A stretch of 64,000 nucleotides of DNA, from NCBI RefSeq assembly GCF_963931955.1, contig NZ_OZ008337.1, positions 1,550,001 to 1,614,000 of the forward strand, given 5' to 3'. Made by a program: the position numbers and the translations under genes. Positions 36,281 through 45,859 of this stretch are shown one piece after another (the first letter of the stretch is position 1; every line of letters starts with the position of its first letter). The notes beneath the pieces were generated by a model. It was not told the origin of the DNA, made no database searches, and was given only the letters and a program-made list of their open reading frames with translations. Origin of the DNA: Wolbachia endosymbiont (group A) of Longitarsus flavicornis (GTDB lineage: Bacteria; Pseudomonadota; Alphaproteobacteria; Rickettsiales; Anaplasmataceae).

Positions 36281-39200
36281 TTAAGCTTGCAGGAAATGAA
36301 CCTTGTGATGCTTTCTTATAATCTTCGATAATTTTTGAACATGGCAAGTATTAAGCGAAGTTTCCGGCAAATCACCAGGCTCCTGAGGTGGATAGTAATT
36401 ACGACCATTTAATCCTGCTCTCAACATCTCCAAATATTCATAAATATATTTTTCTGCAACCTCTTTATGTACATCTTTACCTAATCTTGCAATTTCTTCT
36501 TTCGCTCTTCTAATACTACTATCGCCAAGAAACCCAAGTGCTTTGTTTAACGTACTATTTTGATCATTTCCATCATGAGCTTTGTAATCTGCCATAATAG
36601 CTAACCCTCTCATTATTACATTAAGCGTTGAAAACATAGTTGTTCCAGTGTTGCAGTGATTACCACGAATTCCTTTGCTTATAGGATTATGATTCTTTAG
36701 ACGGTTAAATGCTTCTTCTGTAGTTTTGTTACTTGAGAAGAATTTTTCCGCAATATCTTGTAATACATTTTTTTTCTCATTATCAGTGTTATTGTTAGCG
36801 AAATTCTCCTTCAGAAGACCAATCGGATCAAGAGAACCAAACGTTAAAGGGCTTATAAGATCAAGATCCTTGCTAAGAGCATTAGCGTGATGATTGAGTT
36901 TTGTAAGTACAATTAACACACACAATTGTGCTGTATCCTTTAACACATTATCCATGTTGTCCCTTATAAAACCTTCATCTAAATTCTTATTTAACAAACT
37001 TTGATAAAATTCACAGATTCTTTCTGCACCGTCTTTTGAACCTTCGCCACTTTTGTCAAATATATCGAGTGCTATTTTGAGATTTCCTTCGTTAGCAAGT
37101 GGTGCCACGATATTAGTAAAGAGCTCTAAGAAAATAGGGGAGCTGAGATACTTCATCTTGAGATCAAGATTCCCTTCACCTTGAAACTTTGGCAAGAATT
37201 CAGTAAGTACTGCACCCAGCCACACAATACTTCTTACATCGTAATTCTTATTGATACTCTTAGATACTTTCAATCTTCTGCAAATATCAGTTAGTGTTGC
37301 ATCATTGGATAACTCGGTTTTTTCACCTTCTAATTGATTTTTTTTCTCCTGCAATTCTTCTATCTTTTTCTTCTCATCTGCAAATTCATCAAAATACGTG
37401 AGCAAACTTTGAGCACCACCAAGATTGCACTGCAGCCCTTTATCGGCAAGATCTGTATTTTTGAGACCATCAATTTTATGATTTATTGTATTGTACAACT
37501 TCTCAAATTTAGTTCTACCTTCTTTAGTTCTACCTTCTTTTGTATCTTTCCCTTTCAGGCCCACTGAAGTTTTACCTTCCTCTTTCACATTCATGCAATC
37601 TAATAGCTGTTCAACTATTTTCTTGGCCTGTTCTTCTTGTTTCTCACTGTTGTTTGGATTGTGCAGATCATTAATTTGATTTATTATTTTTTTCTTATCA
37701 TCATCATTCATCAACTTACAACTGTGCAAATCTATTGCTACCACCTCCATCTTTTTTGCGAATAATTCCAGATTATTCGCTAATGGCTCTTCTATGATTT
37801 TACATTTTAGAAGTACTAAGTTATCCTTAGTTTTAGCTAAATTAACAATCTTTTCTAATTCCCCCCTGAGAGATTCCATACAGCGTTCTAAGATTGCTAC
37901 ATCTCCACTATCATTGAGCTCATTAAACACTTTCACATCATTCTCATTTTTACGCAAACAACTTTGCACTTCTTTTAACTCTAATTTAATGTATCTAAGT
38001 TGTTCTTTTTCTACCTTCTTTTTGTACTCATCCGTTATTTCTTTTTGTTTCACATTACCTTTGATTTCCTTTATCTCTATAAATTGATGCATTTTATTAT
38101 ACTGCTTTTGAAGATTTGTCTTTTTTTTCTTAAAATCTTCCATTTCGCTCTTCTGTCTATTCTGTCTCTTCTGCAAAGCTGACTCTTCTTGTTTAATCTT
38201 CTCTTCTTCCCTGACAAGGCCAACTCTTTCTTTGAAAGTAAGCTTATCTTCTTTCTCTAAAACTATTTTCACTTGTGACTTGTCAAGGGTGAATCTCCAA
38301 TACCACAAACGTAGCACCAGGGTACAAAATTTGATGATAATAACCTTTAAAAAATTCCCTTCTATCTTCAGTTTGTTACTAACCTTATCTTTTTCTCCTT
38401 GCTTACGTGCGATCTTACCTGAAGAGTTCTTATGTTTTTCGAACAGATCATCTATTTCTCTTTCAAGAATTTTAATTCCAAGCTCAATTTCACAATCTCC
38501 TACTACTATTCCTTTTTGATCAAGTTGTTTCTTCAAGGTAGAAGTTGCAGACTTTAAAACCTGATAAAAGCATTTATTTGCTTCGTCGCGCCCGTTGCTG
38601 TATCCACTGCGATTATAAATTTCCTGACGCACATTCAAAATGTGCTGGAAAGTCTCTCCAATCAGTCCATTGTATGCTTCTTCACCAATAAACTTAGGTT
38701 CTTGCTTTTCACATTTAGAGTTAACAAGTCCCTCAATCCCCTTAACCATTCTTTCAGCATACTTCTTCGTATCAATTTTATGCTTTACCTCCTTAAGAGA
38801 GTCAAAGGGATCACCCTTTATTAACTGATTCTCTACTGTACCAGGACTATTGATCTTTGCAGAATCAACATAAGATAATGATATAATAGGACCTTTCTTC
38901 CTACCTCCCCTACCCACGCACTGCTTCTTATTTTCTGCATTATCTTCCATCGTCTCTCTCATAAGAACGTTATGCAGTACTTGGTTATTATAACCTGATT
39001 TCCTTTCCCAATTGAAATAATACCCAACAAGACCCGCCTTTGATAATTTATCACCGGTGGATTCATTTATGCCTTTAGTCTCTACATCTTTTGATGATTT
39101 ATCACCGGTGGATTCATCTTTACCTTTAGTCTCGTAGACAGATAACTCTTCACAAATTTCTCGTAATTCTCTTAATGGATACTTTTCTTTACTTCCAAAC

Positions 39201-39856
39201 TCTGTTTTAATCTTCTTAAATGCATCAATCAGTTTTCCTCCCTCTTCTTTTACTTTTCCTTCTTGACCATTATATTTAGTTTGACAGGCAGTCATATTGT
39301 CTGCGGCTGTCTCTTCATTCTTCTCTAAACCTTCCAGCTTTCCTTCCTCTTCTCGTAACTCTTTCTTCATCTCATCGATTTTGTTTCGATCCGCGCTTTT
39401 TGCTTTTCCTATCCCATTTTTTAATTCTTCTATTCTTCTTTTACATGCGCTATGTTTTCCATTTGCTCGAGAAAACTTCTCCTTAGCTTGTTTCAGTTCT
39501 GTTCTATTATATTCATCTGCATCATCCTTTGCTTTTTTATACCCTGGGTACAGTGCGTTACACTCTTCTTCTATCCTTGCCAACGCTCCATCTGTTTCAT
39601 AGTGCTCTTTTAGGTATCTGAAAAAAGCACCTCTATTTTCCTCAATAATTTTTAGAATATTTTCATCACTACTACCCCTAAGAGGCCTTAGAGTATTTTC
39701 GTATAGAGAATGAGCACCTGTAGAATCAGATGGAAACATGGAACCCAAATCAGGTGGCATCATTCTGTGAATTTCTTTGCTGAGATTATGATTATCTAGC
39801 AACTCATTTAGCCTTTCATCGGTGCTATCTTTTAATACTTCCCATACAGCTCCCAT
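36281..39856 (-). CDS. C-terminal two-thirds of the helicase-like protein (1191-aa frame)
   Basis: Open frame with Lys/Glu-rich coiled-coil stretches (about 100-210 and 480-640), a possible single hydrophobic segment (VIIIKFCTLVLRLWYW) near 500, and a C-terminal globular part with NHNPISKGIRGNHCNTGTTM. A 20-residue-scale repeat TKGINESTGDKLSK / TKGKDESTGDKSSK occurs near 250. The internal ATG at 39856 has no clear ribosome site and the frame is open further upstream to about 40260, so this is probably not an independent gene. Confidence 0.6.
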   Translation of the reverse strand: MGAVWEVLKDSTDERLNELLDNHNLSKEIHRMMPPDLGSMFPSDSTGAHSLYENTLRPLRGSSDENILKIIEENRGAFFRYLKEHYETDGALARIEEECNALYPGYKKAKDDADEYNRTELKQAKEKFSRANGKHSACKRRIEELKNGIGKAKSADRNKIDEMKKELREEEGKLEGLEKNEETAADNMTACQTKYNGQEGKVKEEGGKLIDAFKKIKTEFGSKEKYPLRELREICEELSVYETKGKDESTGDKSSKDVETKGINESTGDKLSKAGLVGYYFNWERKSGYNNQVLHNVLMRETMEDNAENKKQCVGRGGRKKGPIISLSYVDSAKINSPGTVENQLIKGDPFDSLKEVKHKIDTKKYAERMVKGIEGLVNSKCEKQEPKFIGEEAYNGLIGETFQHILNVRQEIYNRSGYSNGRDEANKCFYQVLKSATSTLKKQLDQKGIVVGDCEIELGIKILEREIDDLFEKHKNSSGKIARKQGEKDKVSNKLKIEGNFLKVIIIKFCTLVLRLWYWRFTLDKSQVKIVLEKEDKLTFKERVGLVREEEKIKQEESALQKRQNRQKSEMEDFKKKKTNLQKQYNKMHQFIEIKEIKGNVKQKEITDEYKKKVEKEQLRYIKLELKEVQSCLRKNENDVKVFNELNDSGDVAILERCMESLRGELEKIVNLAKTKDNLVLLKCKIIEEPLANNLELFAKKMEVVAIDLHSCKLMNDDDKKKIINQINDLHNPNNSEKQEEQAKKIVEQLLDCMNVKEEGKTSVGLKGKDTKEGRTKEGRTKFEKLYNTINHKIDGLKNTDLADKGLQCNLGGAQSLLTYFDEFADEKKKIEELQEKKNQLEGEKTELSNDATLTDICRRLKVSKSINKNYDVRSIVWLGAVLTEFLPKFQGEGNLDLKMKYLSSPIFLELFTNIVAPLANEGNLKIALDIFDKSGEGSKDGAERICEFYQSLLNKNLDEGFIRDNMDNVLKDTAQLCVLIVLTKLNHHANALSKDLDLISPLTFGSLDPIGLLKENFANNNTDNEKKNVLQDIAEKFFSSNKTTEEAFNRLKNHNPISKGIRGNHCNTGTTMFSTLNVIMRGLAIMADYKAHDGNDQNSTLNKALGFLGDSSIRRAKEEIARLGKDVHKEVAEKYIYEYLEMLRAGLNGRNYYPPQEPGDLPETSLNTCHVQKLSKIIRKHHKVHFLQA

Positions 39857-40247
39857 TGCTAATTTTATACCGTTTTGATATTCATCATTGCCAATATTTA
39901 GACCTTTAACATAGCCTTCTATCTTCTCGTGAGCTTCCTGATTGTTAAGCTCTTTGATCTTATCTTTAACCTTCTTTCTGAATGATTCTATATTTGAGAA
40001 CCGTTGATTATCGAGCTCACTCAGCTTATCTTCTAATTTACCTTTCTTTAGTTCATCTTGTGTAATAGCTATGCACGATATGACATTGTTAATAATCCCG
40101 TGCTCAACAGCAAATGTACCACTATCAACAATGCTGCCTTTATAGTCAAAGTTTTTGAGAACTTTATCAATTACTTCTCCATTCTCTTGACCAAACTGAC
40201 CTAAAAGTTTTTCCTTTACTTCACTGGTTGAATCATGTGACTTACTA

Positions 40248-41000
40248 TTATAAAGAAATTCCCCTATCTCTGAACTTTTTTTTCTCTTTCCACAAGCACT
40301 TCTTCAACTGCTTTTGAGCTTGATCAGAATCCATGCACGCAAGGGTCATTCTATTGCGTACACTCTGCATATTCCATATGATGTACTTCCTTATCTTCTC
40401 CTCTATAGTAGAACTTTCGTCCTTCTTGGGATTATAATAATATTTATTATCTTCAGATTCAGATCTTTCCAATAATTCCTTATTATGATATTTTACATAA
40501 TTACTAACAAAATTTCTATCTTCTACATTATTGCAAACTTCAACATCAATTCTCGCGCCAATACCCAATATAATTTTTTGCTGCAACGACTGACTTTCAA
40601 TATGCGCTCTTCCCTCTTTTTTTTCCTCTTTTATATAGTCCTTCATCCAAACAGGAGGAGTTGCTGTTGTTATTACCAGGTTTATTTTTTTCCAATGTGC
40701 AAGCAATAGCAAAAGCTGGGTTGTTTTATAATATGCTTCCCCCTTGTCAACCATATCCTGCACTTCATCAAGCATTAAAAGTAACTTGCGGTCATTAAAA
40801 ATACTTTCCTTATGTTTCTTGCCCCTAATCGTATAGTAATCTTCATAGATCTTGATATTTTCACCAATTGTTATTCTTTTATTTTTCAAATCTACCTTAA
40901 ATTCCTTATCTTCCGCTCCTTCATCTTTCAGCAGCTTGGAAAATTTACTAAAATCTAATATTTCATTTGAGTTATTAAAGAAAGTCTCTAGACCCACCAC
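40248..41000 (-). CDS. Helicase-like protein, middle fragment (motif II)
   Basis: Frame starting from GTG, 250 codons, in the same frame as the upstream fragment after one TAA. Contains LLLMLDEVQDMVDKGE (DExQ-type Walker B) and LVITTATPPVW, typical of superfamily 2 helicase motifs II and III. Ends after an A8 run by frameshift. Confidence 0.6.
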   Translation of the reverse strand: MVGLETFFNNSNEILDFSKFSKLLKDEGAEDKEFKVDLKNKRITIGENIKIYEDYYTIRGKKHKESIFNDRKLLLMLDEVQDMVDKGEAYYKTTQLLLLLAHWKKINLVITTATPPVWMKDYIKEEKKEGRAHIESQSLQQKIILGIGARIDVEVCNNVEDRNFVSNYVKYHNKELLERSESEDNKYYYNPKKDESSTIEEKIRKYIIWNMQSVRNRMTLACMDSDQAQKQLKKCLWKEKKKFRDRGISL

Positions 41001-41009
41001 ATTGTGCTT

Positions 41010-41744
41010 TTATTCTTTGACGTAACCACCATTATGGTTAACACCACTTAGATTAGATACAGCTCCTTTTTGCTCTTCATATTCTTGCCCTACCAAATCA
41101 GCACGGGGAGTAACCGATACAACATCCATTCCACGTAATTTTGCTACAAGAGCAAACATGAGCTTTGTTATGGTTTTACCAGACCCTGTTGCTGTTGCAA
41201 TTAATGCTAAATGCTTATCAAAACCACCTTCTAATGCACTTACTTGTGATTTATATGGTAACTTTTCATTATCTCCACCTATGGTGAATTCTTCTCCACC
41301 TTTACCAAACTTTGCTCCAAATTTATATTCTTCTTTGCCATCCACCTCCTTCCTGTGTGCAAACAACTGCACTTTCTTAAGTGTATTTGATAGTTTTTTG
41401 AATGCATCTAATTCTTCAATTCGTTTCTTATCTTGAATTTGAACTGGTTTAATTTTAATATCTGTAAATTTAATGTTGTATACATCTTTTTCACCAGATT
41501 CTATCTTAATTTTAGCATTTACTTCATCAGTATCAACTTTGACCTCACCCAGAGCTTGTATTTTTGCTTCAATCCCCTCTACAATCTTCTTAATAATGCT
41601 ATTATCACTCACGCCATTTAGAAATTCGACAGAGTGTTTTATTTGCGTTGTATCCTTTGCTATCTTCTGCTCTACAGCTTCTACCTTTGTACCTTCTTTT
41701 AAGAACTCATTTGGTATTACCGTTGCCGCACTTATGCCAGTCAT
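41010..41744 (-). CDS. Helicase-like protein, N-terminal fragment (motif I)
   Basis: 244 codons with Walker A ALIATATGSGKTITKLMFALVA near residues 180-200 and the motif Ia-like VVSVTPRADLVGQEYEEQKG. It stops at TAA 41010-41012 just after GGYVKE. Good ribosome site (GGGGG, 5 bp before ATG). If translated alone it would lack motif II and could not be an active helicase. Confidence 0.65.
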   Translation of the reverse strand: MTGISAATVIPNEFLKEGTKVEAVEQKIAKDTTQIKHSVEFLNGVSDNSIIKKIVEGIEAKIQALGEVKVDTDEVNAKIKIESGEKDVYNIKFTDIKIKPVQIQDKKRIEELDAFKKLSNTLKKVQLFAHRKEVDGKEEYKFGAKFGKGGEEFTIGGDNEKLPYKSQVSALEGGFDKHLALIATATGSGKTITKLMFALVAKLRGMDVVSVTPRADLVGQEYEEQKGAVSNLSGVNHNGGYVKE

Positions 41745-41853
41745 ATTACCCCCAAATTAACACTATTTTAAAGCATTATACATAATATTATACGTCTTCA
41801 CAACTAAAAATTCCTAGTTCTGCATGCCAGAGGATCGAAATACAGCAGGCAAA

Positions 41854-42729
41854 CTAGGTGATGTAAGGTAAGCCTTCTAAAACTTTAAGCACTTCTGCTT
41901 CACTCAACGACTCACTTTGTTTATTTTTTTCTGAAGAATTGCCCACAGACAAAGAAGGCAAGATGTAAGGCAAGTCTTCTAAAGCTTTAAGCACTTCCGC
42001 TTCACTCAATGGCTCACTTGGTTCATTTTCTTTTGAAGAAGAAGTAATAAGCTTAGCAGTAAAAGTTCCCAATTTGTTAATTGCAGACAGGTTACCAATA
42101 AAAATTTCTATTGGGAACACTATCGCTCCTATTACTGTACTTGCTAAAGCTATCGACCACACCCCAAGCATTACATTAGGAAAAACAGCACTGACAGCAA
42201 CGCCAAGACCAACTCCAACTGCTGTACCGATTACTGTCACAATGCCTAACTTTATGAAAAATGCTTTACTATTTTTAAAGATTTCACCGAAAACTCCATT
42301 TTCCTTATCAGGATTACGCAACAAAAGTACTGAAAGCAATATAAACAGCGCCGGATATATAAAACCAATCACTCCTCCCATAATCAAAGGCGACGAGCTA
42401 ATAAAGTTCAACACAAAGCCAGCAACGTATCCTATTAAAATTATTCCACAAATAACAATAGGCGGAACAATTATCTTTTTGATTAAAGGTGATTTTACTT
42501 GCCTACTAATGATAATAGCTCCAATTAAGCCTAGCGTAATACAAGCAAGAGCCACTTTTAATCCTATTAAACTTAATACGAAATTAACAGGAATTCCTAC
42601 AAGACTTAGTGCAAAACCAATAACCATCCCTATTAATTTTATTAAATTTAGCACAAGACTGACAATGCCTCCAATTATAGCACCAATTGCTCCAAGAGCT
42701 ATAACCTTATCCCTAGTATCTTTTACCAC
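41854..42729 (-). CDS. Polytopic membrane protein with duplicated C-terminal tail
   Basis: 291 aa, about 6-7 hydrophobic segments rich in Gly/Ile/Val from residue 8 to about 220, no recognised family. The cytoplasmic tail holds two copies of a 34-residue unit (SEPLSEAEVLKALEDLPYI and SESLSEAEVLKVLEGLPYI), the result of an in-frame ~102-bp duplication visible in the DNA. It lies upstream of the helicase-like gene on the same strand, with about 110 bp between them. Confidence 0.75.
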   Translation of the reverse strand: MVKDTRDKVIALGAIGAIIGGIVSLVLNLIKLIGMVIGFALSLVGIPVNFVLSLIGLKVALACITLGLIGAIIISRQVKSPLIKKIIVPPIVICGIILIGYVAGFVLNFISSSPLIMGGVIGFIYPALFILLSVLLLRNPDKENGVFGEIFKNSKAFFIKLGIVTVIGTAVGVGLGVAVSAVFPNVMLGVWSIALASTVIGAIVFPIEIFIGNLSAINKLGTFTAKLITSSSKENEPSEPLSEAEVLKALEDLPYILPSLSVGNSSEKNKQSESLSEAEVLKVLEGLPYIT

Positions 42730-43318
42730 ACTGCTTTACTTAAATACTTGTCAACAATATGATATTATAACGTTATTACTTCAATTTGCAAAGTTATCTT
42801 AGCATTATAGTAGACTTCTTGCATAACCATATAAAAAAAACATTTTTTGGTAGCGCATAGCCGTAAGAAACGAAAAACTTCCTTGACAAGTTTCGCCAGC
42901 GCCCTTATCATGAAACTGAAGGTATTCAGTTATCTTCATCTGTGCAGATTAAACAGCAAGAAAACAACGTAGTTGGCGTCTTATTTTTAATTTTTTGCAC
43001 TATGTGCACCTTATGTCTTCACAACATTTCTAGCTATATAAGCCGAAACGCGCTTACAAAGCGTTTAAGACAGTAGAGAACGCCAATTTGCAGGATTAGA
43101 GAGTGACAACTAGCTAACACGGGGTTTCTTTTGCCTTTTTTTCTGCTTAGTAAATTTCTTAAACATTTAAACTAAGGTGAGTTGCATTTAAAAGCAGCTA
43201 AATTGCAGTGTTTAAGACTTAAAAAACGCCAAATACTGAAAATAAACAATGACCAGGGTTTCTTTTGCCTTTTTTTTCGTTTGGTAAATTTCTTAATGTT
43301 TGTAGCTAAACGACAACC

Positions 43319-43735
43319 GTCATCCCGCTGCTTGTTAGCGGGATCTAGAGATACCGCGAATGAATCGCGGTATGACGTAGAAGGACGATATCATCCCAGT
43401 GCTTGACACTGGGATCCAGTTTTCCATATAATCTCATTGAAAACGTTGTAACCACTTTCTATGCTAGTTTGCTTGTGAGCAACCGGATTCCAGTGTCAAG
43501 CACTGGAATGACATCATAGGAGGCTTGGATGACACCTTAACGATTTAAAGAACCGTCATCCCGCAGTGGGATCTAGGCTAAAATATACCGCGAATGAATC
43601 GCGGTATGACGGTTAAGTAGGGTGTCATCCAAGTAGCCCTGACTACTTGGATCCAGGAAAATTGATTGTAACCGAGCAAACATTTTCGATAAAATTACCA
43701 AAAAGCTGGATTCCAGACTGGAATGACACCCTCCT
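43319..43735. repeat. Cluster of Wolbachia palindromic elements
   Basis: At least six elements in tandem: GTCATCCCGCTGC... with ACCGCGAATGAATCGCGGT (43319-43378); CCCAGTGCTTGACACTGGG (about 43396-43414); TTCCAGTGTCAAGCACTGGAA (about 43489-43509); a second CCGCGAATGAATCGCGG copy (about 43590-43606); CCAAGTAGCCCTGACTACTTGG (43629-43650); and TTCCAGACTGGAA near 43712. The same consensuses occur inside murD and the lysyl-tRNA synthetase gene. Confidence 0.75.
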
Positions 43736-43828
43736 GATGGGCCCAAATCACAATGTTCGTACAGATACTGTCTTTCATGTCAATAGTAATTTTAAAAAAC
43801 TTTTTAAACCGAATTTAAATTCCATTGA

Positions 43829-43875
43829 TTAGTGTAGCTGTGCTTTAAGTTTGTGCGGACGCACAGCTACACTAA
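43829..43875. repeat. Perfect 15-bp inverted repeat
   Basis: TTAGTGTAGCTGTGC (43829-43843) and GCACAGCTACACTAA (43861-43875) with a 17-nt loop. Could be a terminator-like hairpin, an IS end or another palindromic element; no T-tract follows. Confidence 0.7.
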
Positions 43876-43974
43876 TTTAGGGAAGCTGACCTATTTGTTA
43901 CATTTCTCAGTAAAAACTCTACTATCTCTGGTCAAAGAGTTAGAAAAGGTAAGCAACTTTCTCATGTCAATGAG

Positions 43975-44706
43975 TCACTTAACTAAACCACCATTGAATG
44001 GTTGATTGTTTTTAAGAATACCAAAAAATACATGCATTAGTTTTCTCATCAGCGCAACAATTATAACCATTGGGCATTTTCCTTTACTTTCTAAACGTTG
44101 GCAAAACTTTTGAAAGTGAGAATTATGATTCTTGGCTACTATAGCTGGCATATAAAGAGCTTTGCGAATACGCTCAGATCCTATTTTACATATTCGACTT
44201 TTTTTACTTACGGATGATCCTGATCGATAATGCTGTGGATTTAAACCAGCAAAGGCTGTGAATTGCCTAGCATGATCAAAATTATCAACTGATGGCATTT
44301 CCGCAACAACAGCTATAGCAGTAAGATGTCCTACACCTTTTACAGTCTTGATATTTTCTATCATATTTTTTAGGTGTGGATGGTTATCTATATGCCTATT
44401 AATTTCTCTCTCTAGCGCAGCAATTTGTGTTTCTATTGTAGCAATTACTTCAAGTATGGCTTGTTTACAACTGGAATACATGTTTTTGTTTTCTAAGCGA
44501 TTCGTTTGTTGCAACTTGTCATCTTTGAGCGTTTGCAAACAACGATAAAGTTCTCTTAAACACCTAACTTCAAGAGGAGCAGGTTTCCAAAGATTAGGTT
44601 TATTAGCAATACAAAACCTAGCAATCATGGCAGCGTCTGACTTATCTGTTTTGTTTCTCAGTAGCTCACTTTTGCCAAAAGCTTTCTGGGTTTGCCACAC
44701 TTACAT
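43975..44706 (-). pseudogene. IS110-family transposase, C-terminal part
   Basis: Minus-strand frame KAFGKSELLRNKTDKSDAAMIARFC... through the C-terminal IS116/IS110/IS902 domain (VKGVGHLTAIAVVAEM..., FAGLNPQHYRSGSS). The N-terminal catalytic part is missing, replaced by ISWpi1 copy 3 at a TA. The missing half resembles the fragment at 2-103; across the junction a one-base frame disagreement remains, so the parent copy was already decayed or the junction is not clean. Confidence 0.8.
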
Positions 44707-44708
44707 TA

Positions 44709-45600
44709 GACTTCTTTCAAAATTGTTAGAGGGAGTGTAAGATGAAGTATTTGAAAGCATGAAATATAAGGAAATAGAAAAGTTAGAAGGAGAAAAGTTT
44801 CGACGTTTAACAGGGGTAAAAAAAGCAACATTTGAGCGAATGGTAGAAATTCTAGAAGTGGAGGATAAAAGAAAAAAAGCTAGAAGTGGAAGAAAAAGTA
44901 AACTTTGCATAGAAGACAGGCTACTTATGGCACTGGAATATATAAGAGAATATCGTACATATTTTCATATTGGGCAAAGCTATGGCATGAGTGAAAGTAA
45001 CAGTTTTAAAATAATAAGATAGGTAGAAGACATATTAATAAAACATCCAGATTTTGCATTACCAGGAAAAAAAGAGCTATTAAAGAGTGATGTAGAATAT
45101 GAAGTTTTAGTAATAGACGGAACTGAAACGCCAGTAGAGAGACCAAAAAAAAGCAAAAGCCCTTCTACTCTGGAAAGAAAAAAAGGCATACTATAAAAAC
45201 ACAAATAGTAACAGAGAAGAAGAGTAAAAAAGTCATATGCACATCTTTCTCGAATGGTAGAAAACACGATTTTCGGATGTTTAGAGAATCAAAGGTAGCA
45301 ATATTACCGGACACCAAAATCTTAGCTGATGCCGGCTACAGGGGAATGCAGAAGATACACAAAAATGTTGTATTACCGCACAGGAAAATGAAAAAGAATC
45401 CGTTAAGCAAAGAACAAAAAAAAGAGAACAGGGCACTTATGAGCCAAAGGGCAATTGTTGAAAACGTAATTGGCTTATTGAAAAGGTTTAAAATCATCTC
45501 GGACAGGTATAGAAACCGACGAAAACGTTTTGGTTTAAGGTTTAATTTGATTGCTGCAATTCACAATTTTGAGCTCCATACATGAATTTTGAAAGAAGTC
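44709..45600 (+). mobile_element. ISWpi1: ISWpi1 (IS5 family), copy 3
   Basis: 892 bp with the same ends and flanking TA (44707-44708, 45601-45602). The left flank is an IS110 transposase cut at its N-terminus, the right flank a phage tail-tube gene cut at its N-terminus. Both neighbours are truncated and unrelated, so this copy marks a recombination junction and not a simple insertion. Confidence 0.95.
44759..45585 (+). pseudogene. ISWpi1 transposase (copy 3), interrupted
   Basis: Same structure as copy 2: 87-codon first part ending in TAG (45020-45022), A8 shift site, and second part 45277-45585 with the DAGY and E residues. Confidence 0.85.
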
Positions 45601-45602
45601 TA

Positions 45603-45783
45603 ATTTGATTTTGGCAGTTGGAAACCGGCTGAAAAAGCAACGCTGAAGTGTACCGTAGCTGCGCATTATTACAAACTTACTATCGGTGCTAGAGAGCTTA
45701 TCGAAATCGATGCTGAGAATATGATTCGCAAGATTAATGGTGTTGATCAAATGGCCTTGCTACAAACGATTTTAGGAATCTGA
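45603..45783 (+). pseudogene. Phage WO tail tube protein (FII-like), C-terminal fragment
   Basis: Frame FDFGSWKPAEKATLKCTVAAHYYKLTIGARELIEIDAENMIRKINGVDQ..., stop 45781-45783, matches the C-terminal half of P2-type major tail tube proteins (E-I-D-x-x-N-M-x-R-x-x-x-G-x-D). The N-terminal half is lost at the ISWpi1 junction. The sheath gene that normally precedes it is also absent here. Position before E/E'-T-U-X-D fits P2/WO gene order. Confidence 0.75.
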
Positions 45784-45804
45784 TGTAGTTTACATATTTT
45801 TTTA

Positions 45805-45833
45805 TTGAAAAATTCAGAGAAATGTTGTATAAT
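45805..45833 (+). promoter_or_regulatory. Promoter of the relBE-like pair
   Basis: TTGAAA (45805-45810), 17-bp spacer, TATAAT (45828-45833), 26 bp before the ATG at 45860. A near-consensus stand-alone promoter inside the tail operon. Confidence 0.65.
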
Positions 45834-45859
45834 TATCGTGGTATATTTTGGTAAAACAT

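Larger units (their letters stand above)
36281..41744 (-). pseudogene. Giant helicase-like protein gene, broken by a nonsense codon and a frameshift
   Basis: Three consecutive minus-strand frames make one gene of about 1820 codons. The first (41744-41010) stops at TAA, yet the same frame continues immediately as KHNVVGLETFF into the second (41000-40248). Near the end of the second lies an A8 tract (40276-40283); removing one A joins EKKK to SEIGEFLYNSKSHDSTSEVKEKL... and on to the third (39856-36281), which is open upstream of its annotated ATG through about 40260. The N-terminal part has helicase motifs I (ATGSGKT) and II (LDEVQD) and a TTATPP motif; the rest is long coiled coil. A decayed or conditionally read gene. 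SD GGGGG precedes the ATG at 41744. Confidence 0.8.
42803..43974. other. Non-coding repeat-rich region
   Basis: No credible gene in about 1.17 kb. The left part holds degenerate direct repeats (GGGTTTCTTTTGCC... at 43132-43171 and 43256-43295) and remnants of CGCCAA-type repeats. The middle (43319-43740) is a cluster of palindromic elements, and the right part contains a perfect inverted repeat at 43829-43875. It separates the membrane-protein gene from IS110 debris. Confidence 0.7.

Noticed and set aside
42074..42802. 242-codon plus-strand frame with Pro/Ile/Thr repeats
   Set aside because: Antisense of the Gly/Ile/Val membrane protein; low-complexity composition follows from the opposite strand.
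42803..43974. Possible tRNA or CRISPR array in the repeat-rich gap
   Set aside because: The repeats are dispersed palindromes of differing types without regular spacers, and no T-arm or CCA-type tRNA feature could be found. No tRNA, rRNA or CRISPR was recognised anywhere in the window.
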